In this document: piece after piece, positions 54,039 through 64,000 of the stretch | Position numbering within the stretch: position 1 is the stretch's first letter | Layout of the letters: each line of letters starts with the position of its first letter | Assembly: GCF_039880525.1 (NCBI RefSeq) | Contig: NZ_CP156989.1 | Location: 2,046,001 to 2,110,000, forward strand | DNA from: Agrococcus sp. ProA11 | Lineage (GTDB): Bacteria; Actinomycetota; Actinomycetes; Actinomycetales; Microbacteriaceae | DNA length: 64,000 bases | Direction of reading: 5' to 3' | Translations under genes and position numbers: made by a program | The notes under the pieces: generated by a model | What the model was told of the DNA's origin: nothing | Seen by the model: only the letters and a program-made list of their open reading frames with translations | The model's database searches: none

Positions 54039-54132
54039 GGCACCCTCCCGCTGCGATCCTTGCGCGGCGCCCTGCCGCTGGCACCAGGGTAGTGGGGTCC
54101 GCTGATCCCGCCCGCCGCGATATCCTGGCCGG

Positions 54133-54444
54133 ATGCCGAAGGCCAGGAGCAACCCGACGCAGCGCCCGAAGCAGCGCTCATCGCCGACCGCCCCCGCGCG
54201 CGAGTCGGGTCGCGATCGCTTCGAGCGGGTGCTCGCGATCCTGGTCGTGGTCTTCGGTGGCATAGCGCTGCTGGGCTTCGCCGCCACGCTGGCGCACGTG
54301 GCCTTCCGCGACGGCAACGCGTTCTTCGCCGGCATCGCGTGGCAGTACGCCTACTGGCTGCCGCTGGTCGCGCTGCCGCTGATGATCATCTGCGTCGTGG
54401 TCCTCGTGATCTCGAACGCGAGCGGCAAGGCGCGCAGCCGCTGA
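54133..54444 (+). CDS. Small two-helix membrane protein
   Basis: 103 aa. A basic N-terminus (PKARSNPTQRPKQRSSPTA) is followed by two membrane helices (VLAILVVVFGGIALLGFAATLA and YWLPLVALPLMIICVVVLVISN). No recognised family. TATCCT (54121-54126) lies 6 nt before ATG 54133, leaderless. Its stop overlaps the start of the Helicase_C_3 gene by one base (TGATG), so it is the first gene of the XPB operon. Confidence 0.65.
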   Translation: MPKARSNPTQRPKQRSSPTAPARESGRDRFERVLAILVVVFGGIALLGFAATLAHVAFRDGNAFFAGIAWQYAYWLPLVALPLMIICVVVLVISNASGKARSR

Positions 54445-56087
54445 TGCGCGTGGTCGAGCTCGCCGCCCGCATCCAGGCGATGACGGACGATGCGCTCGAC
54501 ATGCTCGTCGTCGAGCGGCAGGCGCCGCTGCAGCTCGCCTCCACGTTCGACCTCGCCGAGCACCTCGTCAAGGACGCGTCCGTGCAGCAGGCGCTCGCCT
54601 GGCGGACCGCTGCCGAGCTCGCGGCGCTCAGCGACGGCCGCTCCACACCGCGGCTCGACGCGCTGCTGCTGGGCGTCGATGGCGTCGCGCTCCCCCGGGT
54701 GCGCGAGCTCGCGGCGGCAGCGAGCATCGTTGCCACCGAGCCGCTCGTCGCGGTCGAGAGCGCGACCGCGCCGCAGACCGCGATCGACGAGACGATCAAG
54801 ATCGCAGAGCTCGTGCACCGAGTCGCCGATGCCCCGATCGTGCTGCGCAGCCGCTCGCAGCTGCCGGCGGCGACCGCGCGCGCGCTGGCGGCCGCCATCG
54901 ACGGCGATCCCGCGCGGCTGGAGGAGCGGCTGGAGCCCGCCGTGCTCGCCGGCCTCATCGACCGCCGCGACGGGCGGCTGCGCGCCACCGTCGATGCCGA
55001 CGCATGGCTCGCCGCGCCGGTGCCCGAGCGCTGGTGCACGCTCGCGACCGCCTGGCTCGCCGCCACGCCCGACGCGCAGGCCGTCGCCGGCGATCCCCGC
55101 GCGGAGTTCCCGCTCGCCGACGCCGCGGTGCTCGCCGTTCGCGAGCGCCAGCATCGCCAGGCGCAGCGGCTCGGTCTCGCCGATCGCGGCGCCCCCACGA
55201 TGCTCGGCGTCGACCTGCGGGAGCGCCCGGATGCCGCCCGCGCGGCGCTCGCGGCGCACGTGCCGCCGGCCACCGCCTCCGTCTATCTGCAGCCCGACCT
55301 CTCCGCCGTGGCGCCCGGTCCGCTCGAGGGTCGCGTGGAGACCAGGCTGCGCCGCATCGCCAGCATCGAGCGCGCCGGCATCGCCTCGCACTGGCGCATC
55401 AGCCCGCAGTCGATCGCCGCCGGCCTCGCCGCCGGGGATGACGCCGACAGCGTGCTCGCCTTCCTCGCCGAGATCTCGCTCACGGGGCTGCCGCAGCCGG
55501 TGACGTATCTCGTGCGCGACACCGCCGCGAAGTTCGGCTCCCTGCGCGTCCGGCCCGTCGACACGCGCACGGAGGGCGGCGCACGCTCGCAGGCGCGCAG
55601 CGATGACGAGCAGCTGATCCGCACCATCGCGGTCGACCGCGCGCTCGCGAACGCGGGTCCGCTGCAGACCGGCCCGCACCGGGTCACCTTCCGCACCAGC
55701 GCCGAGGAGGCGCTCGAGGCGCTGCTCGAGGAGCGCTACCCGGCCGTGCTGGAGGATGAGGCGGGCGAGCTCGTGCGGCGCACGCCCGAGCGCGCGCCTC
55801 GGCATACCCACGAGCGGCATCGACTGGTCGATCGCCTGCGCGACGCGGGCTTCGAGGTGGGCGAGCACGAGCGCGCCTGGCTCGAGCGGCAGCTGCAGGG
55901 CGCCATCCGCGACCGCATGCCCGTGCGCCTCACGGTCAGCACCGCCACCGACCCGGTCGACGTCGAGCTGGTGCCGCTCGCCGTCGCCAACGGCCGCCTG
56001 CGCGCCCGCGACGCGAACCGCGACATCGAGCGGACGCTGCCGCTGAGCGCCATCACGAAGGTCGCCGGCCTCGGCGCCGTCGACTGA
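54444..56087 (+). CDS. Helicase-associated (Helicase_C_3) protein, XPB partner
   Basis: 547 aa. The C-terminal half shows the Helicase_C_3 winged/helical pattern (PPATASVYLQPDLSAVAPGPL, HWRISPQSIAAGLAAGDDADSVLAFLAEISLTGLPQPVTYLVRDTA). Residues 1-300 are a helical region without ATPase motifs. It is the standard companion of bacterial XPB (Rv0862c-like) and probably helps the helicase bind DNA. ATG 54444 overlaps the preceding stop. XPB follows after a 180-bp gap with its own promoter. Confidence 0.88.
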   Translation: MRVVELAARIQAMTDDALDMLVVERQAPLQLASTFDLAEHLVKDASVQQALAWRTAAELAALSDGRSTPRLDALLLGVDGVALPRVRELAAAASIVATEPLVAVESATAPQTAIDETIKIAELVHRVADAPIVLRSRSQLPAATARALAAAIDGDPARLEERLEPAVLAGLIDRRDGRLRATVDADAWLAAPVPERWCTLATAWLAATPDAQAVAGDPRAEFPLADAAVLAVRERQHRQAQRLGLADRGAPTMLGVDLRERPDAARAALAAHVPPATASVYLQPDLSAVAPGPLEGRVETRLRRIASIERAGIASHWRISPQSIAAGLAAGDDADSVLAFLAEISLTGLPQPVTYLVRDTAAKFGSLRVRPVDTRTEGGARSQARSDDEQLIRTIAVDRALANAGPLQTGPHRVTFRTSAEEALEALLEERYPAVLEDEAGELVRRTPERAPRHTHERHRLVDRLRDAGFEVGEHERAWLERQLQGAIRDRMPVRLTVSTATDPVDVELVPLAVANGRLRARDANRDIERTLPLSAITKVAGLGAVD

Positions 56088-56267
56088 CCCCGCCTTCCCC
56101 CTCCCCCTCTCCCTGCGCCCGCCCGCCCGCCCGGCCGGGTCGCAGAAATGTCACAAGCGGTCGCCAAGACGGCCGGATGCCGACCGTTCGTGACAACTCT
56201 GCGCTCAGGCGCGCGCGGCCGCGCCGCGCGAGCGGCGCTCCAGGGCGGCCGGGTAGACTCGAAGGCT

Positions 56268-57920
56268 GTGACACTCCCAGGCCCCCTCATCGTGCAGTCC
56301 GACCGGACGGTGCTGCTCGAGGTCGCGCACCCGGATGCCGCCACGGCGCGACAGGCGCTGCAGGTGTTCGCCGAGCTGGAGCGCGCGCCGGAGCACATCC
56401 ACACCTACCGCGTCACGCGCCTGGGCCTGTGGAACGCGCGCGCCGCCGGGCACACCGCCGACGAGATCATCGGCACCCTCGACACGCACGCCAAGTTCCC
56501 CGTGCCCCCGGGTGTCGCCCACGACATCCGCGAGACGATCGGCCGCTACGGCCGCCTGGTCATCGTGCGCGACGACGAGGGCCTGATGCTGCGCAGCGAC
56601 GATCGCCCGGTGCTCGAAGAGGTGCGCCACTCCAAGCGCATCCAGCCGCTGCTCGGCGACCCGGTCGAGGGCGGCATCCGCATCATCGACTGGGCGCGCG
56701 GCGAGCTGAAGCAGCAGCTCGTCAAGCTCGGCTGGCCGGCTGAGGATCTCGCCGGCTACACGCCCGGCACGCCGCTCGAGATCGATCTGGTCGAGGACGG
56801 CTGGTCGATGCGGCCGTACCAGGCGGATGCGGTCACGCACTTCTCCAACGCGGGTTCGGGCGTCGTGGTGCTCCCCTGCGGCGCAGGCAAGACGATCGTC
56901 GGCGCGGCCGCGATGGCCGCCACCAACACCACCACGCTCATCCTGGTCACCAACACCGTCTCCGCGCGGCAGTGGCGCGCCGAGCTGCTCGCCCGCACGA
57001 GCCTCACCGAGGACGAGATCGGCGAGTACTCCGGGCAGTCGAAGGAGATCAAGCCGGTCACCATCGCGACCTACCAGATCCTCACCGTCAAGCGCGGCGG
57101 CGAGTACGCGCATCTCGGCGTGCTGGACGCGCTCGACTGGGGCCTGATCGTCTATGACGAGGTGCACCTGCTGCCGGCGCCGGTGTTCAAGCTCACGGCC
57201 GACCTGCAGGCCCGCCGTCGCCTCGGCCTCACCGCCACGCTGGTGCGCGAGGACGGTCGCGAGTCGGACGTCTTCAGCCTCATCGGCCCCAAGCGCTTCG
57301 ATGCGCCGTGGAAGGAGATCGAGGAGCAGGGCTTCATCGCGCCGGCCGCGTGCTTCGAGGTGCGCATCACGCTCGACGAGGATGAGCGGCTCGAGTACGC
57401 CGCCTCCGGCGACCGCGACCGCTACCGCATCGCCGCATCGAGCCCGCGCAAGATCGACACCGTCAAGCGCGTGCTCGCCGAGCACCCGGACGAGCCGACG
57501 CTCGTGATCGGGCAGTACCTCGACCAGCTCGACGAGCTCTCGGCAGCGCTCGACGCGCCCCTCATCACCGGCGAGACGCCGGTGGCCGAGCGGCAGGAGC
57601 TCTTCCAGGCGTTCCGCGACGGCACCGAGCGGGTGCTGGTCGTCTCGAAGGTCGCGAACTTCTCGGTCGACCTGCCGGATGCGTCGCTCGCGGTGCAGGT
57701 CTCGGGCTCGTTCGGCTCCCGGCAGGAGGAGGCGCAGCGGCTCGGTCGCCTGCTGCGCCCGAAGGGCGGGCGGACGGCCAGCTTCTACACGATCGTCGCC
57801 CGCGACACCGTGGATCAGGAGTTCGCGCTCGGCCGGCAGCGGTTCCTCGCGGAGCAGGGCTACGCGTACACGATCCTCGACGAGCACGAGATCGGCGTGG
57901 CCGATCACGCCACCGCATGA
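56268..57920 (+). CDS. XPB/ERCC3-type DNA repair helicase
   Basis: 550 aa. An SF2 ATPase with Walker A LPCGAGKT (~202), the DEVH box (VYDEVHLLPAP, ~295), the GLTATLVREDGRE motif III region and C-terminal motifs VLVVSKVANFSVDLPDASLAVQVSGSFGSRQEEAQRLGRLLRPK. The N-terminal damage-recognition-like domain is present. A 3'-5' helicase for repair or transcription restart; the mycobacterial homologue is Rv0861c. GTG 56268 follows TAGACT and 8 nt (56254-56267), probably leaderless. Confidence 0.94.
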   Translation: MTLPGPLIVQSDRTVLLEVAHPDAATARQALQVFAELERAPEHIHTYRVTRLGLWNARAAGHTADEIIGTLDTHAKFPVPPGVAHDIRETIGRYGRLVIVRDDEGLMLRSDDRPVLEEVRHSKRIQPLLGDPVEGGIRIIDWARGELKQQLVKLGWPAEDLAGYTPGTPLEIDLVEDGWSMRPYQADAVTHFSNAGSGVVVLPCGAGKTIVGAAAMAATNTTTLILVTNTVSARQWRAELLARTSLTEDEIGEYSGQSKEIKPVTIATYQILTVKRGGEYAHLGVLDALDWGLIVYDEVHLLPAPVFKLTADLQARRRLGLTATLVREDGRESDVFSLIGPKRFDAPWKEIEEQGFIAPAACFEVRITLDEDERLEYAASGDRDRYRIAASSPRKIDTVKRVLAEHPDEPTLVIGQYLDQLDELSAALDAPLITGETPVAERQELFQAFRDGTERVLVVSKVANFSVDLPDASLAVQVSGSFGSRQEEAQRLGRLLRPKGGRTASFYTIVARDTVDQEFALGRQRFLAEQGYAYTILDEHEIGVADHATA

Positions 57921-57962
57921 CGCTCTCAGGATACGCTCAGCAGACGGTCAGAGACTGAGGCA

Positions 57963-58658
57963 ATGACTGAGCCGAGCGCCAAGATCCTGGTCGTCGACGA
58001 CGAGCCCCACATCCGCGACCTGCTGACGACGAGCCTCCGCTTCGCCGGCTTCGACGTGCGCGCCGTCGGCGCGGGCGCCGCGGCGATCTCCGCGGTGCTC
58101 GACGACGAGCCCGACCTGATCCTGCTCGACGTGATGCTCCCCGACATCAGCGGCTTCGGCGTCACGAAGCGGCTCCGCGCATCCGGCTTCACCTCGCCCA
58201 TCCTCTTCCTCACGGCGAAGGACGACACCGACGACAAGATCACCGGCCTCACGGTCGGCGGCGACGACTACGTGACCAAGCCGTTCTCGCTCGACGAGAT
58301 CATCGCGCGCATCAAGGCGATCCTGCGCCGCACGATGGCCGAGTCCGACGAGGCGACCCTGCACGTCGGCGAGCTGGCGATGAACCAGGACACGCACGAG
58401 ATCACGGTCGCGGGCGAGGAGATCGAGCTCTCCCCCACCGAGTTCAAGCTGCTGCGCTACCTGATGCTGAACGCCAACCGCGTGCTGTCGAAGTCGCAGA
58501 TCCTCGACCACGTCTGGGAGTACGACTTCAACGGCGACGTCGGCATCGTCGAGTCCTACATCTCCTACCTGCGTCGCAAGATCGACGATCGCGTCAGCGA
58601 GCCCATGATCGTGACCAAGCGCGGCTTCGGCTACATGCTGAAGACGCCGAAGGCGTAG
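57963..58658 (+). CDS. OmpR/PhoP-type response regulator
   Basis: 231 aa. Receiver domain with phospho-acceptor Asp in LILLDVMLPD, the Thr of FLTAKDD and Lys of YVTKPFS; C-terminal winged helix (ELSPTEFKLLRYLMLNANRVLSKSQILDHVWEYDFNGD). It partners the histidine kinase that follows with no gap. ATG 57963 has TGAGGCA upstream. The cue is unknown; cell-envelope stress is plausible for this kinase type. Confidence 0.94.
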   Translation: MTEPSAKILVVDDEPHIRDLLTTSLRFAGFDVRAVGAGAAAISAVLDDEPDLILLDVMLPDISGFGVTKRLRASGFTSPILFLTAKDDTDDKITGLTVGGDDYVTKPFSLDEIIARIKAILRRTMAESDEATLHVGELAMNQDTHEITVAGEEIELSPTEFKLLRYLMLNANRVLSKSQILDHVWEYDFNGDVGIVESYISYLRRKIDDRVSEPMIVTKRGFGYMLKTPKA

Positions 58659-60257
58659 GTGCGCGCGACGCTGACGCGCCTGCTCGGCCGGATGTCGCTG
58701 GCCGGGCGGATCACGACGCTCATCATCGTCGTCATGACCTTCGGGCTCGCGCTCGCCGGCGTCGGCACGCTCTCGATCATCCGCGACTCGCAGGTCGCCG
58801 CGGTCGACCGCGACCTCGATCAGGCGATGCGCGCGTTCACCGACGAGGAGATCACGCGCTCCGACTCGCCGGAGCAGTGCGCGCTGGCGCAGCGCATGCC
58901 CAACATCTACTACCTGGGTGTGGCGGATGCGTCCGGGCAGGTGCTCTGCGACAACAAGCTGCCGGGGCCGACCAACCCCGACCTGTCCGGCATCACGCTC
59001 GGCACGGTCGCCGAGCAGCCCCGTGCCTTCACGCTGGGGTCGATCGATGGCCAGACCCAGTGGCGCACGCTGGTGGCGACCAGCACGGTGCAGGAGACCG
59101 GCGAGCTGCTGGTCTCGATCGTGGCGATCGACCTGACGACCACCGAGGAGACGACCGGCACCTTCACGCTGGTCTTCGGCGGCTTCTCCCTGCTCGCGGT
59201 GGTGCTCGGCGCCGCGCTCACGCGCATCCTGGCCGTCTCGACGCTGCGCAGCCTGCGCAAGACCGCCGCCGAGGCGCAGCGCTTCGCCGACGGCGACTAC
59301 GACACCCGGCTCACCGGCGAGCCGCCGCGCACCGAGGTGGGCTCCCTGCAGCTCTCGCTCAACACCATGCTCGACCGCGTCGAGGCCGCCATCGAGCAGC
59401 GGGACGCCTCGGTGGCGCAGATGCGCCAGTTCGTCGGCGACGCCAGCCACGAGCTCCGCACGCCGCTCGTGACGGTGCGCGGCTACGCCGAGCTGTATCG
59501 GATGGGCGCGATCTCCGAGCCCGACGCCGTCAAGAACGCGATGGAGCGCATCGAGGGCGAGGCCAAGCGGATGGCACGCCTGGTGGAGGATCTGCTGCTG
59601 CTCGCGCGGCTGGACGAGCGCCGACCCCTTGACCTGCAGCCGCTCGACCTCGTGCCGCTGGTCAACGACGCCGCGAGCGACGCGCGCGTGAGCACGACGG
59701 ACAGGACCGTCACGGTCATCCCCGTCGATGCGGATGCGCTCGGCCCGATCGCGGGCGATGACGACCGCCCGCCGACGGTCGAGGTGTTCGCGCCGCCACC
59801 GCTGCAGCCGCCCGCCATCGTGCAGGGCGACGAGCATGCGCTGCGGCAGCTGCTCTCGAACCTCATCGGCAACGCCACCCGCTACACGCCCGAGGGCACC
59901 CCGATCGAGCTCGGCGTCGGGGTGTCGAACCGCCGTCGCGAAGCGATCGCGATGGTGATCGACCACGGTGACGGCATCCCGGCCGAGCTGCGCGAACGCG
60001 TGTTCCAGCGCTTCTTCCGCACCGAGGTGTCGCGCGCGCGCGACACCGGCGGCACCGGCCTCGGGCTGGCGATCGTGCAGGGCATCGTGCGTGCCCACTC
60101 GGGCAGGGTCGACGTCGTCGAGACCCCGGGCGGCGGCGCCACGTTCAGGATCGCGATCCCGCTCGCCGACTCCGCCGCCGTCATGGCGCTCAGCCACCGA
60201 CTGCGGCCGGAGACCACCGGCGGCCATCCACAGACCATCGGCACGCCGCACGGCTGA
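58659..60257 (+). CDS. Membrane sensor histidine kinase
   Basis: 532 aa. TM1 (~18-40), an extracytoplasmic domain (~45-160), TM2 (~168-190), HAMP, the H-box (VGDASHELRTPLVTVRGY, His ~268) and ATP-binding N/G boxes (NLIGNATRYTPEGT; RARDTGGTGLGLAIVQGIV). The kinase domain looks complete. GTG 58659 directly follows the response-regulator stop, so the two are one operon. Confidence 0.94.
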   Translation: MRATLTRLLGRMSLAGRITTLIIVVMTFGLALAGVGTLSIIRDSQVAAVDRDLDQAMRAFTDEEITRSDSPEQCALAQRMPNIYYLGVADASGQVLCDNKLPGPTNPDLSGITLGTVAEQPRAFTLGSIDGQTQWRTLVATSTVQETGELLVSIVAIDLTTTEETTGTFTLVFGGFSLLAVVLGAALTRILAVSTLRSLRKTAAEAQRFADGDYDTRLTGEPPRTEVGSLQLSLNTMLDRVEAAIEQRDASVAQMRQFVGDASHELRTPLVTVRGYAELYRMGAISEPDAVKNAMERIEGEAKRMARLVEDLLLLARLDERRPLDLQPLDLVPLVNDAASDARVSTTDRTVTVIPVDADALGPIAGDDDRPPTVEVFAPPPLQPPAIVQGDEHALRQLLSNLIGNATRYTPEGTPIELGVGVSNRRREAIAMVIDHGDGIPAELRERVFQRFFRTEVSRARDTGGTGLGLAIVQGIVRAHSGRVDVVETPGGGATFRIAIPLADSAAVMALSHRLRPETTGGHPQTIGTPHG

Positions 60258-60319
60258 CGGTCCCGCTCCCCTACCGTCTGCTCCTGAGCGCGGATGCTCC
60301 GCGCGGGAGTGAGGGGATC

Positions 60320-60610
60320 ATGACCAGGTATGTCGTCGACGCGGAGGCCATCCACGGCGCCCACATCGCGGTGCGCGGCACCGCCAGCCGGGTGCAGTCG
60401 GAGGTCTCGGCGATGCACAGCCACCTGCAGGCGCTGCAGGACTCGTGGAGCGGCCAGGCGTCGGTCGCGTTCCAGGGCGTCGTCCAGGAGTGGCGGGCGA
60501 CGCAGGTGCGTGTGGAGGAGTCGCTCGCGGCGATCAACGAGGCGCTCGCGCACGCCGGCCGGCAGTACGACGAGGTCGAGCAGGGCAACCTGCGCATGTT
60601 CGCCGCCTAG
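60320..60610 (+). CDS. WXG100 family protein (EsxA-like)
   Basis: 96 aa, two helices around the WSG turn in LQALQDSWSGQASVAFQGV, the usual WXG100 hairpin, with a C-terminal YxxxE-like tail. These proteins dimerise and are secreted by type VII (ESX) systems; no ESX genes lie in the window, so it is an orphan here. ATG 60320 has GAGTGAGGGG upstream. Confidence 0.86.
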   Translation: MTRYVVDAEAIHGAHIAVRGTASRVQSEVSAMHSHLQALQDSWSGQASVAFQGVVQEWRATQVRVEESLAAINEALAHAGRQYDEVEQGNLRMFAA

Positions 60611-60646
60611 CATCCCCGTCGCCTCACGAGACCGGACCCGCCTGCC

Positions 60647-60816
60647 GCAGGTCGAGGAGCACGCTGCCGCAGGCAGCGCGCGTCACGAGACCGGACGCCG
60701 TGCCGTAGGTTCCATCCCGCAGGTCGGGGCTGCACCCCGCAGGTCGGGGCTGCACCCCGCAGGTCGAGGAGCACGCTGCCGCAGGCAGCGCGCGTCACGA
60801 GACCGGACGCCGTGCC
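60647..60816. repeat. Two 58-bp REP-like copies and two 20-bp tandem units
   Basis: 58-bp copies occupy 60647-60704 and 60759-60816, 112 bp apart. The conserved 43-bp core runs GGTCGAGGAGC...GCGTCACGAGACC (60650-60692, 60762-60804). Between them CCCGCAGGTCGGGGCTGCAC is repeated in tandem (60716-60735, 60736-60755). Confidence 0.85.
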
Positions 60817-60818
60817 GA

Positions 60819-60887
60819 GCGGAGGACGCGTCGCGAACGGAGGACGATCCGTCCTCTGCTCGTGACGGATCGCGGATGCGTCCTCCG
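60819..60887. repeat. Nested inverted repeats
   Basis: The outer arms CGGAGGACGC and GCGTCCTCCG enclose an inner perfect hairpin GAGGAC-GATCC-GTCCTC, allowing a cruciform or long stem. Confidence 0.6.
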
Positions 60888-60889
60888 TT

Positions 60890-60985
60890 GGTGGCGCAGA
60901 GCGTCCGGTGACGCGGAGTGTCCGGCGACGCTGAGTGTGCGGCGACGCAGAGCGCCCGGCGACGCAGAGCGCCGGGCAACGCGGA
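60890..60985. repeat. 17-bp tandem repeat, five units plus a partial
   Basis: Units start at 60890, 60907, 60924, 60941 and 60958 and read like GGCGACGCAGAGCGCCC with drift towards the left; a partial sixth follows. Confidence 0.85.
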
Positions 60986-61016
60986 AGGGCCCCAGCATTG
61001 CTGCTGGGGCCCTTCC
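60983..61016. terminator. 15-bp hairpin terminator
   Basis: GGAAGGGCCCCAGCA and its exact complement with a TTGC loop. It faces both groEL and the WXG100 side. Confidence 0.85.
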
Positions 61017-61031
61017 ATAGTGGAGCTCCTG

Positions 61032-61077
61032 GGTCTCGTGACGCGTGCGGCACTGCGTGCCGCGCGCTCCTCGAGCC
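61032..61077. repeat. Inverted REP-like copy
   Basis: GGTCTCGTGACGCG...GCGCTCCTCGAGCC is the 43-bp family in the opposite orientation to the copies at 60650 and 60762, with a diverged centre. Confidence 0.75.
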
Positions 61078-61087
61078 TGATGCCTCC

Positions 61088-61118
61088 GCGCTCAGGCCCG
61101 CTGTGCGGACCTGAGCGC
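61088..61118 (-). terminator. groEL terminator
   Basis: GCGCTCAGG/CCTGAGCGC perfect stem with an inner CCGC-TGT-GCGG stem, starting 8 bp after the groEL stop. Confidence 0.8.
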
Positions 61119-61125
61119 TACGACA

Positions 61126-62898
<1,773 letters not shown>

Positions 62899-63456
62899 CT
62901 ACGGCGCCGGCGTCTCGGTGACGGGGGCGTGGTCGACGTCCCCGTCGTCGCGCGGCTCCGCGCTCGGTGCCGTGTTGACGGCATCCGGGGCCACCACGAT
63001 CGTGATGGGCGTGCCCGAGAGACGGCCGTCCGACTGCTGCTCCGTGCCCACGCCGAGCTGGACGGCGAGTCCGCGGGCGATCGGAGCGAGCGCCTCGTCG
63101 TCGAACCAGACCACGGTCGTCTCGCTCGTCTCCGTGCTGCCCGCGGTCGCCACGACGTCCCAGCCGGCGTCCGCGAGCGCTTGGCCGACGCCGGCCGCGA
63201 ACGCGGGCTCCCCGGAGCCGTCGAGCACGGTGATGGATGCGTCGAGCGCGGGATCGATGGCGCTCGGATCCGTCACCACCGCGGGCTGCGTCGGCTCGGC
63301 TGTGACCACCTCGCGCGGGCGCAGCGCGTCGAGCGCGAAGAGGCCGATCGCGGCCAGCACGATCGCAGCCGCCAGCGCGCCGAGCAGGATCGCCCAGCGC
63401 GGCCACCGCCTGGTGGCGCTGGAACGATGGGCGCCGACGCGGAGCGTGCGGCTCAT
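62899..63456 (-). CDS. Membrane-anchored LytR C-terminal domain protein
   Basis: 185 aa. A short cytoplasmic N-terminus, one membrane helix ([22 protein letters not shown], ~20-40), then an extracellular LytR_C domain ([49 protein letters not shown]). These proteins are envelope-associated in Actinobacteria. Its ATG overlaps the stop of the DUF3263 gene (ATGA), so the two are coupled. Confidence 0.87.
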   Translation of the reverse strand: MSRTLRVGAHRSSATRRWPRWAILLGALAAAIVLAAIGLFALDALRPREVVTAEPTQPAVVTDPSAIDPALDASITVLDGSGEPAFAAGVGQALADAGWDVVATAGSTETSETTVVWFDDEALAPIARGLAVQLGVGTEQQSDGRLSGTPITIVVAPDAVNTAPSAEPRDDGDVDHAPVTETPAP

Positions 63457-63809
63457 CGCGCCTCGCGCAGCCGCAGCAGCCGGCGCACCAGCATCGGGTC
63501 GTGACGCAGCGCCGTCTCGGTCTCGAGGCATCCGTCGAGCACCTGGTAGTAGCGCGTCGTGCTCCATCCGAACTCGGCGCGGATGGCACGCGCTTTCGCC
63601 CCGCCGTGGTTCACCCAGCCGGCCTCGAAGTCGAGCAGGCGCCGGATGCGCTCCTCGCGCGCCGAGGCGAGGTCGTGAGCCTCGGCATCCGACCCCCGGC
63701 CGTCCGGCTCGGATGTCCGTGACTCGGCGCTCGCGAATGCCAGCGCCGCGGCCTCGTCCGTCGCGGCCTCACGGCGCGAGCGCGCATGCGTTCGCGGGTC
63801 GATGGCCAT
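63453..63809 (-). CDS. DUF3263 protein
   Basis: 118 aa. The C-terminal half ([43 protein letters not shown]) is the DUF3263 helix-turn-helix-like core; the first half is charged and Ala-rich. Probably a DNA-binding regulator of the coupled LytR-C gene; function unproven. ATG 63809 follows TAGGAT and 6 nt (63821-63810), leaderless. Confidence 0.86.
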   Translation of the reverse strand: MAIDPRTHARSRREAATDEAAALAFASAESRTSEPDGRGSDAEAHDLASAREERIRRLLDFEAGWVNHGGAKARAIRAEFGWSTTRYYQVLDGCLETETALRHDPMLVRRLLRLREAR

Positions 63810-63881
63810 GCCCCGATCCTACGACCGGGCAACCGTTCCGCCTGGCGCGAAACGCATGCGCGGCGGTCGTACGCTGGAGGC

Positions 63882-64000
63882 ATGAGCGAATCCGTGCAGC
63901 GGTCCGACGCCGAGTGGCGCGCCGCACTCTCCCCCGAAGCCTTCAAGGTCCTGCGCGAGGCAGGCACCGAGCGTCCGTGGACGGGCGCGCTGCTCGACGA
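63882..64000 (+). CDS. msrB: Peptide-methionine (R)-S-oxide reductase, N-terminus only
   Basis: The first ~39 codons ([33 protein letters not shown]) match the MsrB N-terminus; the catalytic half lies beyond the window. It repairs methionine-R-sulfoxide in proteins. ATG 63882 follows TACGCT and 6 nt (63870-63881), which also contains GGAGG, so a leaderless or very short leader is likely. Confidence 0.8.
   Translation, partial: MSESVQRSDAEWRAALSPEAFKVLREAGTERPWTGALLD

Larger units (their letters stand above)
60611..61125. repeat. 515-bp repeat patch with REP-like elements and tandem repeats
   Basis: The gap between the WXG100 gene and groEL has no gene. It holds two 58-bp direct copies, two 20-bp tandem units, nested inverted repeats around GGAGGACGC, five 17-bp tandem units, an inverted REP copy and two terminator hairpins, listed separately. 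Confidence 0.85.

Overview
The window is GC-rich, gene-dense DNA from a Gram-positive actinobacterium, most likely a member of the Microbacteriaceae (Agrococcus- or Leucobacter-like). That placement is inferred from the gene families: DUF222/HNH, DUF3027, DUF3263 plus LytR-C, baeRF11, XPB with its Helicase_C_3 partner, a WXG100 protein, a stand-alone groEL under CIRCE control and fused CydDC. A TANNNT -10 hexamer sitting 6-8 nt before many start codons also fits. I see no rRNA, CRISPR array, integrase or insertion sequence.

Layout. 1-9.1 kb is the edge of a surface-polysaccharide locus: a truncated GT4 glycosyltransferase and a UDP-ManNAc dehydrogenase with more AT-rich codon use, then a DUF6270 protein, a CgeB/GT2 double glycosyltransferase, a low-molecular-weight tyrosine phosphatase, a VanZ-like protein and an asparagine-synthase-like protein. 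9.2-15.4 kb holds a DUF222-HNH nuclease with a perfect actinobacterial SOS box, a tiny CxxC protein, galE, an FMN reductase, an MGT-type glycosyltransferase and a cysteine-desulfurase-like enzyme. 15.4-17.4 kb is a two-gene cassette of a cytoplasmic subtilisin-TPR protein and a small membrane-segment protein. 17.5-25.6 kb is a cytochrome bd module: fused cydDC, an M56/BlaI sensor-repressor pair, cydA, cydB and a small membrane protein. The BlaI-type operator lies on the cydA promoter.

26-36 kb is housekeeping: RibD-like reductase, glutamine amidotransferase, tRNA-Ala(CGC), a membrane/coiled-coil protein, GNAT, 5-FTHF cyclo-ligase, FmdB-type zinc ribbon, mscL, a 1241-aa SF1 helicase-like protein whose Walker motifs are broken, and a FemX-like aminoacyltransferase. 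36.2-48 kb contains an acyltransferase and then the most unusual part: two giant coupled genes (2244 and 1240 codons) of unknown function that end 17 bp from the 3' end of tRNA-Arg(CCT). 48-50.6 kb has two secreted NlpC/P60-type proteins sharing tandem GTAAC-type half-sites (MtrA-like), then a DtxR-family regulator. 50.7-58 kb (serC, baeRF11, DUF3027, cold-shock protein, Helicase_C_3 partner, XPB) resembles the mycobacterial Rv0861c-Rv0884c neighbourhood. 58-64 kb has a two-component system, a WXG100 protein, a 0.5-kb patch of REP-like and tandem repeats, groEL with two CIRCE operators, the DUF3263/LytR-C pair and the start of msrB.

How they work together. The bd-oxidase subunits, their CydDC assembly exporter and the BlaI/M56 pair look like one respiratory-stress unit. 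The cell-envelope genes (polysaccharide locus, FemX, C40 peptidases, two-component system) are spread across the window. The strongest candidates for undescribed biology are the giant two-gene cassette, the subtilase/small-membrane-protein pair, the Walker-dead helicase-nuclease, and the BlaI/M56 control of cytochrome bd.
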